A stretch of 64,000 nucleotides of DNA from Allobosea sp. 67-29 (lineage in GTDB: Bacteria > Pseudomonadota > Alphaproteobacteria > Rhizobiales > Beijerinckiaceae). Every line of letters begins with the position of its first letter. Positions within the stretch are counted from its first letter, which is position 1. This document shows positions 18,892-29,662 of this stretch, in pieces. Below the pieces are notes generated by a model, which saw only the letters and a list, made by a program, of their open reading frames with translations, did no database searches and was not told the origin of the DNA. The stretch spans positions 461,222-525,221 of the forward strand of contig NZ_MKSQ01000005.1 of assembly GCF_001898115.1 (NCBI RefSeq), read 5' to 3'. Made by a program: the position numbers and the translations under genes.

Positions 18892-20711
18892 GCGGCCCGC
18901 AAGAAGTCCGGAAATCTCCCATGCACGCTCCTCGCTTCCCGCGCGCCGCCGGCTTGCTGCTGGCCCTCACCGTCCTCGCCTTCTTCGGCCTCCACACCGG
19001 CGATGCCTTTGCAGCGGGTGGCGGCGTCGGCGACTTCCTGCGCGTCAACATGGCGCCGGTGATGTTCGCGACCCTGGTGGTCTTCCTGCTGCTCGGCTAT
19101 CCCGTCGCCTTCGCACTCGCCGCCAACGGCCTGCTCTTCGCGATCATCGGCATCGATCTCGGCCTGTTCCAGGAGAATTTCCTGCAGGCGCTGCCGGAAC
19201 GCATCTACGGCACGATGAACAACGACGTGCTGCTGGCCGTGCCGTTCTTCACCTTCATGGGTCTTGTCCTCGAGCGCTCCGGCATGGCGGAGGACCTGCT
19301 CGACACCATCGGCCAGCTCTTCGGGCCGGTGCGCGGCGGCCTTGCCTATGCCGTGGTCTTCGTGGGCGCGCTGCTCGCGGCCACCACCGGCGTGGTTGCG
19401 GCCTCGGTCATCTCGATGGGGCTGATCTCGCTGCCGATCATGCTGCGCTACGGCTATGACCGGCGGCTCGCCTCCGGCATCATCGCCGCGTCCGGGACGC
19501 TGGCGCAGATCATCCCGCCCTCGCTCGTCCTGATCGTGCTCGCCGACCAGCTCGGCCGCTCGGTCGGCGACATGTACGAGGGTGCCTTCATTCCGGGCCT
19601 CGTGCTGTCGGCGATGTATGCCGGCTATGTCTTCCTCGTCACCATCGTCTGGCCCCAGCGCGCGCCGGGCCTGCCGCCCGAGGCGCAGACGCTGCAAGAC
19701 GCCGACGGCAAGACCCGCCGCTTCTCGCTGCTGGTCGTCGCGATCATCGCCTTCGCGTTGGCCTATACCTATATGAAGACGTTCACCCAGGTGAAGGCCG
19801 GCTCCGATTTCGTCGTGCTGACGATGTCGCTGATGGTCGCGATCGCCTTCGTGATCGCGCTGCTGAACAAGCTGCTGCGCCTCAACCTGCTCTCGCGCAT
19901 GACCGAGCAGGTGATTTTCGTCATGGTGCCGCCGCTGGCGCTGATCTTCCTGGTGCTCGGCACCATCTTCATCGGCGTCGCGACGCCGACCGAGGGCGGC
20001 GCCATGGGCGCCACCGGCGCGATCCTGCTGGCGCTGATGAAGCGCCGCATGACCTTCGAGCTGCTGCGGCAAGCCACGGAATCGACCGCCAAGCTCTCGG
20101 CCTTCGTGCTCTTCATCCTGGTCGGCGCACGCGTCTTCTCGCTGACCTTCTACGGCGTCAACGGCCATGTCTGGGTCGAGCACCTGCTCATCGGCCTGCC
20201 GGGCGGGGCGACGGGCTTCCTGATCGTCGTCAACATCCTCGTCTTCGTGCTGGCCTTCTTCCTCGACTTCTTCGAGCTCGCCTTCATCATCGTGCCGCTG
20301 CTCGGGCCGGCCGCCGAGAAGCTCGGAATCGACCTGATCTGGTTCGGCATCATCCTGGGCGTGAACATGCAGACCTCGTTCATGCATCCGCCCTTCGGCT
20401 TCGCGCTGTTCTTCTTGCGCTCGGTCGCGCCCAAGACTGCCTACAAGGACCGCGTCACCGGCCGGATGATGGAGCCGGTCACCACCGGCCAGATCTACTG
20501 GGGCGCGGTGCCCTTCGTGATCATCCAGTGCATCATGGTCGCGCTCGTCGTGCTGTTCCCGCAGATGGTGATGCACTACAAGGCTTCGGCCGTGCAGCTC
20601 GACCAGAAGGCGATCGACAAGCAGTTCGACTCGATCCAGGTTCCGAGCATCGGCGGGCCGGGGGGCTTCGACTTCAGCGCGCCGCCCAAGATCGATTTGC
20701 CCAAACCTTGA
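18888..20711 (+). CDS. TRAP transporter large permease (DctM), long form
   Basis: 607-residue large permease. It has an N-terminal hydrophobic signal-like segment (about 20-44, ending AFAAGGG) before the DctM core, which begins MFATLVVFLLLGYPVAFALA. The core contains NDVLLAVPFFTFMGLVLERSG and SGTLAQIIPPSLVLIVLADQLG, typical of the transport domain. Standard DctM is about 430 residues; this belongs to the longer class with extra helices near 285-340. It is coupled to DctQ, but no DctP or TAXI binding-protein gene is adjacent, so the binding partner must be elsewhere. A NhaD-like antiporter gene follows by 15 bases. Solute unknown. Confidence 0.9.
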   Translation: MSGPQEVRKSPMHAPRFPRAAGLLLALTVLAFFGLHTGDAFAAGGGVGDFLRVNMAPVMFATLVVFLLLGYPVAFALAANGLLFAIIGIDLGLFQENFLQALPERIYGTMNNDVLLAVPFFTFMGLVLERSGMAEDLLDTIGQLFGPVRGGLAYAVVFVGALLAATTGVVAASVISMGLISLPIMLRYGYDRRLASGIIAASGTLAQIIPPSLVLIVLADQLGRSVGDMYEGAFIPGLVLSAMYAGYVFLVTIVWPQRAPGLPPEAQTLQDADGKTRRFSLLVVAIIAFALAYTYMKTFTQVKAGSDFVVLTMSLMVAIAFVIALLNKLLRLNLLSRMTEQVIFVMVPPLALIFLVLGTIFIGVATPTEGGAMGATGAILLALMKRRMTFELLRQATESTAKLSAFVLFILVGARVFSLTFYGVNGHVWVEHLLIGLPGGATGFLIVVNILVFVLAFFLDFFELAFIIVPLLGPAAEKLGIDLIWFGIILGVNMQTSFMHPPFGFALFFLRSVAPKTAYKDRVTGRMMEPVTTGQIYWGAVPFVIIQCIMVALVVLFPQMVMHYKASAVQLDQKAIDKQFDSIQVPSIGGPGGFDFSAPPKIDLPKP

Positions 20712-20726
20712 GCTGAGGGGAGACGT

Positions 20727-22145
20727 ATGGCGATAGGATGGAAGGCGCTCGCCGGCGCCGGACTGGCAAGCCTTGTGCCCGGAGCTGCGCTTGCTGCCGG
20801 TGACATCGGCGGTGCGACGATGGGCCCGCTCTGGGCGCTGCCCTTCGCCGGGATGCTGCTTTCGATCGCGCTCGGGCCGATCCTCTTCCACCATCTGTGG
20901 GAGCTGCACTACGGCAAGTTCGCCGCCTTCTGGGCGCTGCTGCTGCTGGTCCCGCTGGTCGCGCTGCGCGGCTTCGAGGCCTCGCTGGGCGCCGTCCTGC
21001 ATACGGCTCTGCTCGAATACCTGCCCTTCATCATCCTGCTGTTCTCGCTCTTCACCATCGCCGGCGGCATCCTGATCACCGGCAACCTGCACGGTTCACC
21101 GGCGACCAACACGGTCATCCTCGCCATCGGCACCGTGATGGCCAGCATCGTCGGCACGACCGGCGCCTCGATGATCCTGATCCGGCCGCTGCTGCGTGCC
21201 AACGACAACCGGCGCCACAACGTCCATGTCGTGGTCTTCTTCATCTTCCTGGTCTCGAATATCGGCGGATCGCTCACTCCGCTCGGCGATCCGCCGCTCT
21301 TCCTCGGCTTCCTGCGCGGCGTCGACTTCTTCTGGACGACCGAGCACCTGCTGCCGGAGACCGGCTTTGCCGTGGTGGTGCTGCTGGCGCTGTTCTATGC
21401 GCTCGACAGCTTCCTCTACCATCGCGACGACAGCCTGCCGCCGCTCAAGGATCCGACGCCCGACCGCGACTTGAAGCTGTGGGGCAAGGTCAACCTCCCG
21501 CTGCTGGCCGGCGTCATCGGCGCCATCCTGCTCTCCGCCAACTGGAAGCCGGGCGTGGTCTTCGAGCTCCACGGCGTGCATGTGGAGCTGCAGAACCTGG
21601 TGCGCGACCTCATCCTGATCGGGCTCGCCGGCCTGTCGCTCTGGCTGACGCCGAAGCAGGTGCGAGCCGGCAACGAGTTCTCCTGGGGGCCGATCCTCGA
21701 GGTCGCCAAGCTCTTCGCCGGCATCTTCGTCTGCATCATTCCGGTGCTGGCGATGCTGCAGGCCGGGCGCGAAGGCGCGTTCTCGGCGCTGGTCGGCCTG
21801 GTCAACCATCCCGACGGCAGCCACAACGCCGTCGCCTATTTCTGGCTGACCGGCATCCTGTCCTCCTTCCTCGACAATGCGCCGACCTATCTCGTCTTCT
21901 TCGAGCTGGCGGGCGGCAACGCCAAGGAACTGATGACCACGGGGGCCCTGACGCTGGCGGCGATCTCGGGCGGCGCCGTCTTCATGGGCGCCAACACCTA
22001 TATCGGCAACGCCCCGAACTTCATGGTCTATGCCATCGCCAAGGACCGCAAGGTCGCGATGCCGAGCTTCTTCGGCTACATGCTCTGGTCCGGCGCGATC
22101 CTGATCCCGGTGTTCATCGTGCAGACGGTACTGTTCTTCGGATAG
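20727..22145 (+). CDS. Sodium:proton antiporter-like protein (NhaD / ion transporter superfamily)
   Basis: 472-residue polytopic membrane protein of the ion transporter (ArsB/NhaD/CitT-like) superfamily. Conserved features include GSPATNTVILAIGT, the LVSNIGGSLTPLGDPPLFLG loop and LSSFLDNAPTYLVFF with NAPNFMVYAIA near the end; the paired GDPP and DNAPT motifs are typical of NhaD-type antiporters. It lies 15 bases after the TRAP dctM gene on the same strand and so is probably co-transcribed. It could maintain or recover the sodium gradient that drives TRAP import; that link is inference. Confidence 0.85.
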   Translation: MAIGWKALAGAGLASLVPGAALAAGDIGGATMGPLWALPFAGMLLSIALGPILFHHLWELHYGKFAAFWALLLLVPLVALRGFEASLGAVLHTALLEYLPFIILLFSLFTIAGGILITGNLHGSPATNTVILAIGTVMASIVGTTGASMILIRPLLRANDNRRHNVHVVVFFIFLVSNIGGSLTPLGDPPLFLGFLRGVDFFWTTEHLLPETGFAVVVLLALFYALDSFLYHRDDSLPPLKDPTPDRDLKLWGKVNLPLLAGVIGAILLSANWKPGVVFELHGVHVELQNLVRDLILIGLAGLSLWLTPKQVRAGNEFSWGPILEVAKLFAGIFVCIIPVLAMLQAGREGAFSALVGLVNHPDGSHNAVAYFWLTGILSSFLDNAPTYLVFFELAGGNAKELMTTGALTLAAISGGAVFMGANTYIGNAPNFMVYAIAKDRKVAMPSFFGYMLWSGAILIPVFIVQTVLFFG

Positions 22146-22163
22146 GCGCTTTTACGGGTCGGT

Positions 22164-22192
22164 CCGGGACGGCGCGCTGCGCCGGTCCCGGG
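22164..22192. terminator. Hairpin between convergent antiporter and DUF4105 genes
   Basis: CCGGGACGGCGC (22164-22175) pairs with GCGCCGGTCCCGG (22179-22191) with one bulged base, giving a strong GC stem with a three-base loop, followed by GCCTTTC. It sits in the 85-base gap between two convergent genes, so a bidirectional terminator is the natural reading; the T-run is poor. Confidence 0.6.
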
Positions 22193-22230
22193 CCTTTCAC
22201 CGTCGTCGCACCCGTGCCGAGGGTCGGCGT

Positions 22231-23241
22231 TCACGGCCGTCCGGCCGGCACCCCTTCCCGGATCTTTTCCGAGAAGTCTGGATCGTCGAGCGAGAGCGTG
22301 CGTGCCTTGTCGCCGATCCGGGCGCGCCGGATCAGTTCGTCGAGCGGGATGTCCTGGCGGATCGCGCCGATGCGCTGGAGATAGCCCGGCAGATAGCCCG
22401 ACAGCAGCACGCGCGGGTCCAGCGGCAGCGAGAACTTCCACGCCGGCGCCACGGTACCGACCAGATGGTAGACGACCGTGGTGCAGTTGGTCGTCAGCGT
22501 GTTGTACCAGCGCGGCTTCGCGGCGAGGTCGTTGATGTCGCCGGCATAGGCCAGCAGCAGGTCGCGCGCCTGCCGGGGCGAGGCGCTGAGCCGGAACAGC
22601 CGCGCATCCTCCTTCCGGGCATGGGTTCGCAGGCCGACGATGTCGCGCTCGTCGGCGGCGACATAGGCCATCTCGTAGCTGCGGAAGAAGCCGGCCAGCG
22701 CCGACCAGTCCTCGCCCTTCTCGCGCCGGACCTCGATCGAGAAGGTCAGCGGCACCGAATCCGAGAAGGTGAAGCTGACCAGGAGATGCGCGATCGCCTC
22801 GCCCGACCAGTAGCTCAGGAAGATATCGGCTCCGGTGACCTTCGCCAGGTCGTAGCGTCGCGTCTCCCAGTGCTGGTCGTAATCTTCTTCCGTGCGCCAG
22901 CGGAAATTGCGCAGGTTCGAGACGGTGAGGACGTCGCCCTCCTGCGCGATCGCCGGCAGGCGGGCGAGCTCGGGGATCCAGTCTCGGTCATGCGAGGGGT
23001 GAAAGCTGCTCCACCAGCCGAGCAGGCTCACGAACAGCACGGCGAAGCCGAGCGGCAGCCGCGCTTCGCCGCTCCAGACACCGACGAGACCGGCCAGCGC
23101 CGCGACGCCGAAGCCGATCGCGGCCAGGCCGGCCATGGTGCCGGGCAGGCGGAAGTACAGGAAGCCCGCGCCCCAGAGCGCGGTGCCGAGGATCAGGAGC
23201 GTGAGGGCGAGCTTGAGCACGATGACGGAGAGACGGCGCAT
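22231..23241 (-). CDS. DUF4105 (Lnb N-terminal periplasmic-domain-like) membrane protein
   Basis: 336-residue protein with two to three N-terminal helices (about residues 8-80) followed by a periplasmic domain with the DUF4105 signature: a histidine (IAHLLVSFTF), a central YEMAYVAADERDIVGLR block and NTLTTNCTTVVYH, whose NCTT cysteine is the hallmark. The domain is related to papain-like folds and to the N-terminus of Lnb. A hydrolase or acyltransferase role in the envelope is possible, but none is established for this group. It is downstream of pckA on the same strand, 37 bases away. Confidence 0.8.
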   Translation of the reverse strand: MRRLSVIVLKLALTLLILGTALWGAGFLYFRLPGTMAGLAAIGFGVAALAGLVGVWSGEARLPLGFAVLFVSLLGWWSSFHPSHDRDWIPELARLPAIAQEGDVLTVSNLRNFRWRTEEDYDQHWETRRYDLAKVTGADIFLSYWSGEAIAHLLVSFTFSDSVPLTFSIEVRREKGEDWSALAGFFRSYEMAYVAADERDIVGLRTHARKEDARLFRLSASPRQARDLLLAYAGDINDLAAKPRWYNTLTTNCTTVVYHLVGTVAPAWKFSLPLDPRVLLSGYLPGYLQRIGAIRQDIPLDELIRRARIGDKARTLSLDDPDFSEKIREGVPAGRP

Positions 23242-23278
23242 GGCCGCCTCTCCTTAGCATGGACGCCGTCGCCTGGTC

Positions 23279-24889
<1,611 letters not shown>

Positions 24890-25129
24890 TGAAATCCTCC
24901 GGCGGCCGCGTTGTGCTGCAGCCTGTTGTCGAACGAAGACGCGCGAACCCTCGAAAAGGTCCGTCGCCCGGCGGGGGCCCTGCGGCCTTGCCCGGTCTTT
25001 AAGCCCGCGCGGCACCGCACTCAAGTCGCTGAAATCGCAAAAGACCCGGCCATTTCGGCTAAATCGTTTGAAATCAGGCGGCATGGTGAGCGAGGATGGT
25101 GAACGCCCGGCGCGGCTGCAAACCGGCCT

Positions 25130-25909
25130 TCAGCCCTGGCCGCGCGCCTGCTGCGCGAGCGCGACCAGGACGCGGCGCAAGCCCGCGGGATCGGTGACGC
25201 GCTCCGGAAAGACGAGCCGGCCGCTCTCGTCGCCGCAGACGAGGTCGAGGCCCTCCGGGTCGAGCCCCGTCGCCTTCCAGCGCCCCTCGGGCAGGCCGAG
25301 CTGGTGCGTGGCATAAAGGTTCAGCGCTTCGGCATGATCCGCGTTGAGATGGGCGACCGCATCGTCCTCGGCCGCGATCAGCGTCTCGCAGCCCGCGAGA
25401 TCGAGCAGAACCGCGCCGACCGCGATCTCGCCCGCGCGTGCGAAGCCGCCATTGGGATGAAAGCCGAGGACGGCGAGGCGGAACAGCGAGAAGTCGGGAA
25501 AATCGGCGTAGAGCTTCGCCTTGGGATGGCGGGCGAGGAAGCGGCGCCTGGCGTTGGCGTCCGTGCAGCGCTCCGCCCGTCCGACGACGCTGAGCCGTGC
25601 GGAATTGGCGAGCGGGTCGCCCTTGCCGAGCGAGGAGACGAGCACGGAGACGCGCGGATCGGCCTCGATGTTGCGCGTGTGGAGCGAAAGCTTCGAGGCC
25701 AGGAACAGCGGCGAGCCGTCGACATCCGTGGCGAGGTTGACCAGCGTAGCCAGCGGAAAGCCGCTCGCCGGGTCGAGCGTCGCCAGCGCCGCGATGCGGG
25801 CGGTGCGCAGCGTCGCGCGCGCCATGGCGACGGGATCGAAGTCATCAGGGGCGGAACCGCCGAGCTCGAGGCCGCGCGGCGTGATGGCGGCGGGGGCGGC
25901 TTCGGTCAT
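25130..25909 (-). CDS. HugZ-like pyridoxamine-phosphate-oxidase-fold protein with DUF2470 domain
   Basis: 259-residue protein with a split-barrel flavin-reductase-like N-terminal domain (about residues 25-165, including RIAALATLDPASGFPLATLV) and a C-terminal DUF2470 domain with DDAVAHLNADHAEALNLYA. This arrangement is that of HugZ-family haem oxygenases and haem-utilisation proteins. I start at ATG 25909 with CGGAG just upstream; the open frame beginning at 26137 adds a low-complexity arginine-rich stretch. It is divergent from chvI and lies between pckA and chvIG. Haem degradation is plausible but not shown; general FMN-dependent oxidase activity is the alternative. Confidence 0.83.
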   Translation of the reverse strand: MTEAAPAAITPRGLELGGSAPDDFDPVAMARATLRTARIAALATLDPASGFPLATLVNLATDVDGSPLFLASKLSLHTRNIEADPRVSVLVSSLGKGDPLANSARLSVVGRAERCTDANARRRFLARHPKAKLYADFPDFSLFRLAVLGFHPNGGFARAGEIAVGAVLLDLAGCETLIAAEDDAVAHLNADHAEALNLYATHQLGLPEGRWKATGLDPEGLDLVCGDESGRLVFPERVTDPAGLRRVLVALAQQARGQG

Positions 25910-26081
25910 CTCCGTCGGTTCCTTGTCGGTCCGATTCCGCGGGCGCGCCGAACCGTTGCGGTATTCGAGCGTTGCGCCATAGCGAATCCGCCTCCGAGCC
26001 GCTAGATTGCTGCCATGCTTTGGCCGCTCTCGCAGGGGAGTGGACCCCTTTATTGCAACAAGAGCAAGAGACGAAAGCCTT

Positions 26082-26783
26082 ATGCCAACGATTGCGCTGG
26101 TCGATGACGACCGTAACATCCTGACGTCGGTATCCATCGCGCTCGAAGCCGAGGGCTACCGCATCATGACTTACACGGACGGTGCCTCGGCTCTCGACGG
26201 GCTGAAGCAGAACCCACCCGACCTCGCGATCTTCGACATCAAGATGCCGCGCATGGACGGCATGGAGCTGCTGCGCCGGCTGCGCCAGAAGTCAGACCTG
26301 CCGGTGATCTTCCTGACCTCGAAGGACGAGGAGATCGACGAGCTCTTCGGGCTCAAGATGGGCGCCGACGACTTCATCCGGAAGCCCTTCTCGCAGCGCC
26401 TGCTGGTCGAGCGCGTCAAGGCGATCCTGCGCCGGGCCGGCGCCAAGGACACCACCGCCGCAACCCGTGCCGAGGACGCCAAGGCGCTGGAGCGCGGCCT
26501 GCTGCGCATGGACCCCGAGCGGCACACCTGCACCTGGAAGGGCGAACCGGTGACGCTGACCGTCACCGAGTTCCTGATCCTGCAGTCGCTGGCGCAGCGC
26601 CCAGGTGTGGTCAAAAGCCGCAACGCCCTGATGGATGCGGCCTACGACGACGAGGTGTATGTCGACGACCGCACCATCGACAGCCACATCAAGCGGCTGC
26701 GCAAGAAGTTCAATCAGGTCGATGCCGATTTCGACATGATCGAGACACTCTACGGCGTGGGCTACCGCTTCAAGGAAACCTGA
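26082..26783 (+). CDS. chvI: ChvI response regulator
   Basis: OmpR/PhoB-class response regulator of 233 residues. Receiver domain with the acidic pocket VDDD (8-10), phosphoacceptor D52 in [10 protein letters not shown] and the KPF lysine; C-terminal winged helix with [15 protein letters not shown] and GVGYRF. The sequence and its neighbours identify it as ChvI/BvrR, which with ChvG/BvrS controls envelope, acid and succinoglycan responses in Hyphomicrobiales and affects central carbon genes such as pckA. ATG 26082 is chosen because [12 protein letters not shown] is the family start; an upstream ATG at 26007 adds 25 atypical residues. Confidence 0.96.
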   Translation: MPTIALVDDDRNILTSVSIALEAEGYRIMTYTDGASALDGLKQNPPDLAIFDIKMPRMDGMELLRRLRQKSDLPVIFLTSKDEEIDELFGLKMGADDFIRKPFSQRLLVERVKAILRRAGAKDTTAATRAEDAKALERGLLRMDPERHTCTWKGEPVTLTVTEFLILQSLAQRPGVVKSRNALMDAAYDDEVYVDDRTIDSHIKRLRKKFNQVDADFDMIETLYGVGYRFKET

Positions 26784-26853
26784 GGCCGCCCGCGGCGATG
26801 CCAACCCAGACCGGCGCGCCGCAGCGCCGGAGGAGCGGACGTAAAGCCTGAGC

Positions 26854-28653
26854 ATGGCAACGGTCGACAACGAAATCTCCGCGTCGTCGGCGAGAAGCCG
26901 CTGGAGCGCCGCCCTGAGACGGCGGCTCGGCCTTGTCTGGCGCCGCACGGCGCGCGCGGTCTCGTCGCGTGCAGCGTCCAGCCTGACCCGGCGTATCGTC
27001 GTGCTCAACCTCGGCGGCCTCGTCGCTCTGCTGCTCGGCTTCCTCTACCTCAACCAGTTTCGCGAGGGCCTGATCGAAGCCCGCGTCCAGAGCCTGCTGA
27101 CGCAGGGCGAGATCATCGCCGGCGCGATTGCCGCCTCGGCCACGGTCGAGACCGATACGATCACGATCGATCCGGACAAGCTGCTGCAGCTCCAGGCCGG
27201 CGAGAGCGCCGGCATCGCCGACGATCCGCTCGATTTCTCGATCAATCCGGAGAAGGTCGCGCCGTTGCTGCGCCGCCTCGTGACGCCGACCAAGACGCGG
27301 GCGCGGGTCTACGACAAGGACGGCCTGCTCACCATCGACTCACGCAACCTCTATTCGCGCGGCGACATCCTGCGGCTCGACCTGCCGCGCGTCGGCGAGC
27401 CGGACGAACCCCCGCTGCTCGAGCGCACCTGGAACATGCTGCGCAACAAGCTCGGCCGTGCCGACGTGCCGGCCTATGATGATTTCGAGAACGCCAACGG
27501 CAAGTCCTATCCGGAGGTCGCGCGGGCGCTGAACGGCGTCCCGGCGAGCGTCGTGCGCGTCAACACTCGCGGCCAGACGATCGTCTCTGTGGCGGTGCCG
27601 GTGCAGCGCTTCCGCACGGTCAAGGGAGCCCTGCTGCTCTCGACCCAAGGCGGCGATATCGACGCCGTGATCGGCGCCGAGCGCTTCGCCATCTTCCAGG
27701 TCTTCGCTGTGGCGGCGGCGGTGATGATCGTGCTGTCCGTCCTGCTCGCCGGCACGATCGCCGAGCCGATCCGCAAGCTCGCCGACGCCGCCCAGCGGGT
27801 GCGCCGCGGGGTCAAGTCGCGCGAGCAGATCCCGGATTTCGGCAACCGGCACGACGAGATCGGCCACCTCTCCGGCTCGCTGCGCGACATGACCAAGGCG
27901 CTCTACAGCCGCATCGAGGCGATCGAGAGCTTCGCCGCCGACGTCGCCCACGAGCTCAAGAACCCGCTGACGTCGCTGCGCAGCGCCGTCGAGACGCTGC
28001 CGCGCGCCAGGAGCGACGAGTCCCGCGGGCGCCTGCTGTCGGTCATCCAGCACGACGTGCGCCGCCTCGATCGCCTGATCTCGGACATCTCCGACGCCTC
28101 CCGCCTCGATGCCGAGCTGGCGCGCAACGATTCCGCCCCGGTCGACGTCGCGCAGGTGCTCGAGGCGGTGGTCACGATCCAGAACGAGACGCGCCGCGAC
28201 GGCCAGGCGGCGATCGCGTTCTCGGCCGACCGGCGCAGCCAGAAGCTCGGCAACGACGCTTTCCTCGTCATCGGCCACGACTCGCGGATCGGCCAGGTCA
28301 TGGTCAATCTGATCGACAATGCCCGCTCGTTCTCCCCCGCGGAGGGCACGGTGCGCGTCATGCTGTCCCGCATCGCCAACGATGTGCTGGTGACCGTCGA
28401 GGACGAGGGGCCGGGCATCGAGCCGCATGCGCTGGAGCGCATCTTCGAGCGCTTCTACACCGACCGTCCGAACGAGGGCTTCGGCCAGAATTCCGGTCTT
28501 GGCCTGTCGATCTCCCGGCAGATCGTCGAGGCACATCGCGGCTCGATCCGGGCCGAGAACCGGCTTGGCCCCGCCGACGCCGCGGGCGAGGCCAAGCGGC
28601 TCGGCGCCCGCTTCATCGTCCGGCTGCCGGCCGCACATCAGCATGCTGCCTGA
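26854..28653 (+). CDS. chvG: ChvG sensor histidine kinase
   Basis: Membrane sensor kinase of 599 residues. A first helix near residues 47-67 and a second near 285-308 bracket a periplasmic sensing domain. HAMP follows, then the HisKA box FAADVAHELKNPLTSLRSA with phospho-histidine H366, and an ATPase domain with N box NLIDNARSF and DEGPGI. Partner of ChvI; the ChvG family is held inactive by ExoR in some rhizobia, but no exoR is in this window. The last 11 bases overlap the hprK start, coupling envelope sensing to the PTS genes. Confidence 0.96.
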   Translation: MATVDNEISASSARSRWSAALRRRLGLVWRRTARAVSSRAASSLTRRIVVLNLGGLVALLLGFLYLNQFREGLIEARVQSLLTQGEIIAGAIAASATVETDTITIDPDKLLQLQAGESAGIADDPLDFSINPEKVAPLLRRLVTPTKTRARVYDKDGLLTIDSRNLYSRGDILRLDLPRVGEPDEPPLLERTWNMLRNKLGRADVPAYDDFENANGKSYPEVARALNGVPASVVRVNTRGQTIVSVAVPVQRFRTVKGALLLSTQGGDIDAVIGAERFAIFQVFAVAAAVMIVLSVLLAGTIAEPIRKLADAAQRVRRGVKSREQIPDFGNRHDEIGHLSGSLRDMTKALYSRIEAIESFAADVAHELKNPLTSLRSAVETLPRARSDESRGRLLSVIQHDVRRLDRLISDISDASRLDAELARNDSAPVDVAQVLEAVVTIQNETRRDGQAAIAFSADRRSQKLGNDAFLVIGHDSRIGQVMVNLIDNARSFSPAEGTVRVMLSRIANDVLVTVEDEGPGIEPHALERIFERFYTDRPNEGFGQNSGLGLSISRQIVEAHRGSIRAENRLGPADAAGEAKRLGARFIVRLPAAHQHAA

Positions 28654-29128
28654 CCTGCGAGGACGGCCGGCGCCGCGACAGCCCGGCGAGGAGCGCATCC
28701 ACGGAACCACGATCGCCGTCGGCGAGGCCGGCATCTTGCTGCGCGGTGCCTCCGGCGCGGGCAAGTCGCTGCTGGCGCTCGCCATCATCGCGCTTGCCGG
28801 CCAGGCGGGCCGCTTCGGACGGCTCGTCGCCGACGACCGGACGGCCCTGGCCGCGCGCGGCGACCGGCTGATCGCCCGCCCGGTTCCGCCGCTGGAAGGC
28901 ATCGTCGAGCGCCGCGGGCTCGGCCTCACGCCGGAGCCGGCGACCCCCGCCGCAGTGGTGCGGCTGGTCGTCGATCTCATCGGCGAGGAGCCGCCGCGCA
29001 TGCCGGAGCCGGAGGAGCTGGTCGACAACCTCTGCGGGATCGACCTGCCGCGCCTGCGCGTGACGGGACGTGCCGGCGACGAGCGGCTCGTGCTCGCGGC
29101 GCTCGACTTGTTCACAGGCCACGGCTGA
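28643..29128 (+). CDS. hprK: HPr kinase/phosphorylase, short alphaproteobacterial form
   Basis: 161 residues, only the catalytic domain of HPrK. The P-loop is GASGAGKS (35-42), followed by the ADDRT loop and the HPrK/P signature region around PEPEELVDNLCGIDLPRL. Gram-positive HPrK is about 310 residues with an extra N-terminal domain; the short form is usual in alphaproteobacteria. It phosphorylates the regulatory serine of HPr, here encoded 0.5 kb downstream. ATG 28643 overlaps chvG by 11 bases, so it is likely to be translated from the chvIG transcript. Confidence 0.94.
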   Translation: MLPDLRGRPAPRQPGEERIHGTTIAVGEAGILLRGASGAGKSLLALAIIALAGQAGRFGRLVADDRTALAARGDRLIARPVPPLEGIVERRGLGLTPEPATPAAVVRLVVDLIGEEPPRMPEPEELVDNLCGIDLPRLRVTGRAGDERLVLAALDLFTGHG

Positions 29129-29153
29129 AGGCCATGATTCCGGCGCCTTTGGC

Positions 29154-29168
29154 CGCAAGTGACTTGCG
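29154..29168. promoter_or_regulatory. Perfect 15-base palindrome between hprK and the EIIA gene
   Basis: CGCAAGTGACTTGCG is a perfect dyad (odd centre G29161) in the 112-base gap between hprK and the EIIA gene, 73 bases upstream of the EIIA start. It may be an operator for a separate promoter of the EIIA-HPr pair. No known regulator is matched to it. Confidence 0.45.
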
Positions 29169-29240
29169 ATTATCTCGCACCTGCCGCATAAACCGCCACC
29201 TTGTCCGGGCGCCGCTGCGCGCTCTCCGGTGCTGGATTGA

Positions 29241-29642
29241 ATGATCGGACTGGTCCTCGTGACTCATGGGCATCTGGCGACGGAGTTCCGCGCGGCCCTC
29301 GAACATGTCGTCGGCCCGCAGGCCAACCTCGCCACCATCGCCATCGCGCCCGATGACGACATGGAAAGCCGTCGCCGCGACATCATCGCCGCCGTCGAGC
29401 AGGTCGAGAGCGGCCGCGGCGTCGTCATCCTGACCGACATGTTCGGCGGCACGCCCTCCAACCTCGCCATCTCCGTGATGGAGCCGGGCCGTGTCGACGT
29501 CGTCGCCGGCGTCAACCTGCCGATGCTGATCAAGCTCGCCAGCGTGCGCGAGGAAAAGACGCTCGACGAGGCCGTGACGAGCGCGCAGGATGCCGGGCGC
29601 AAATACATCACCGTCGCCAGCCGCGTGCTGGCCGGCAAATAA
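29241..29642 (+). CDS. PTS system mannose-type EIIA component
   Basis: 133-residue EIIA of the mannose family. The phosphorylatable histidine is H9 in VTHGHLA, and the DMFGGTPSNLA and GVNLPMLIKLA blocks are typical. No EIIB/C/D sugar permease is nearby, so with HPr and HPrK it forms the regulatory PTS found in alphaproteobacteria, relaying phosphate from PtsP rather than importing sugar. It is followed by ptsH after 20 bases. Its outputs in this organism are not visible here. Confidence 0.94.
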   Translation: MIGLVLVTHGHLATEFRAALEHVVGPQANLATIAIAPDDDMESRRRDIIAAVEQVESGRGVVILTDMFGGTPSNLAISVMEPGRVDVVAGVNLPMLIKLASVREEKTLDEAVTSAQDAGRKYITVASRVLAGK

Positions 29643-29662
29643 GGGACAGGCGGAAGGCCGGG

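Noticed and set aside
18861..21092. A 743-codon antisense open frame across the TRAP and antiporter genes
   Set aside because: Rich in Asp, Glu, His, Arg and Gln as expected for the complement of hydrophobic membrane-protein codons; no homology seen.
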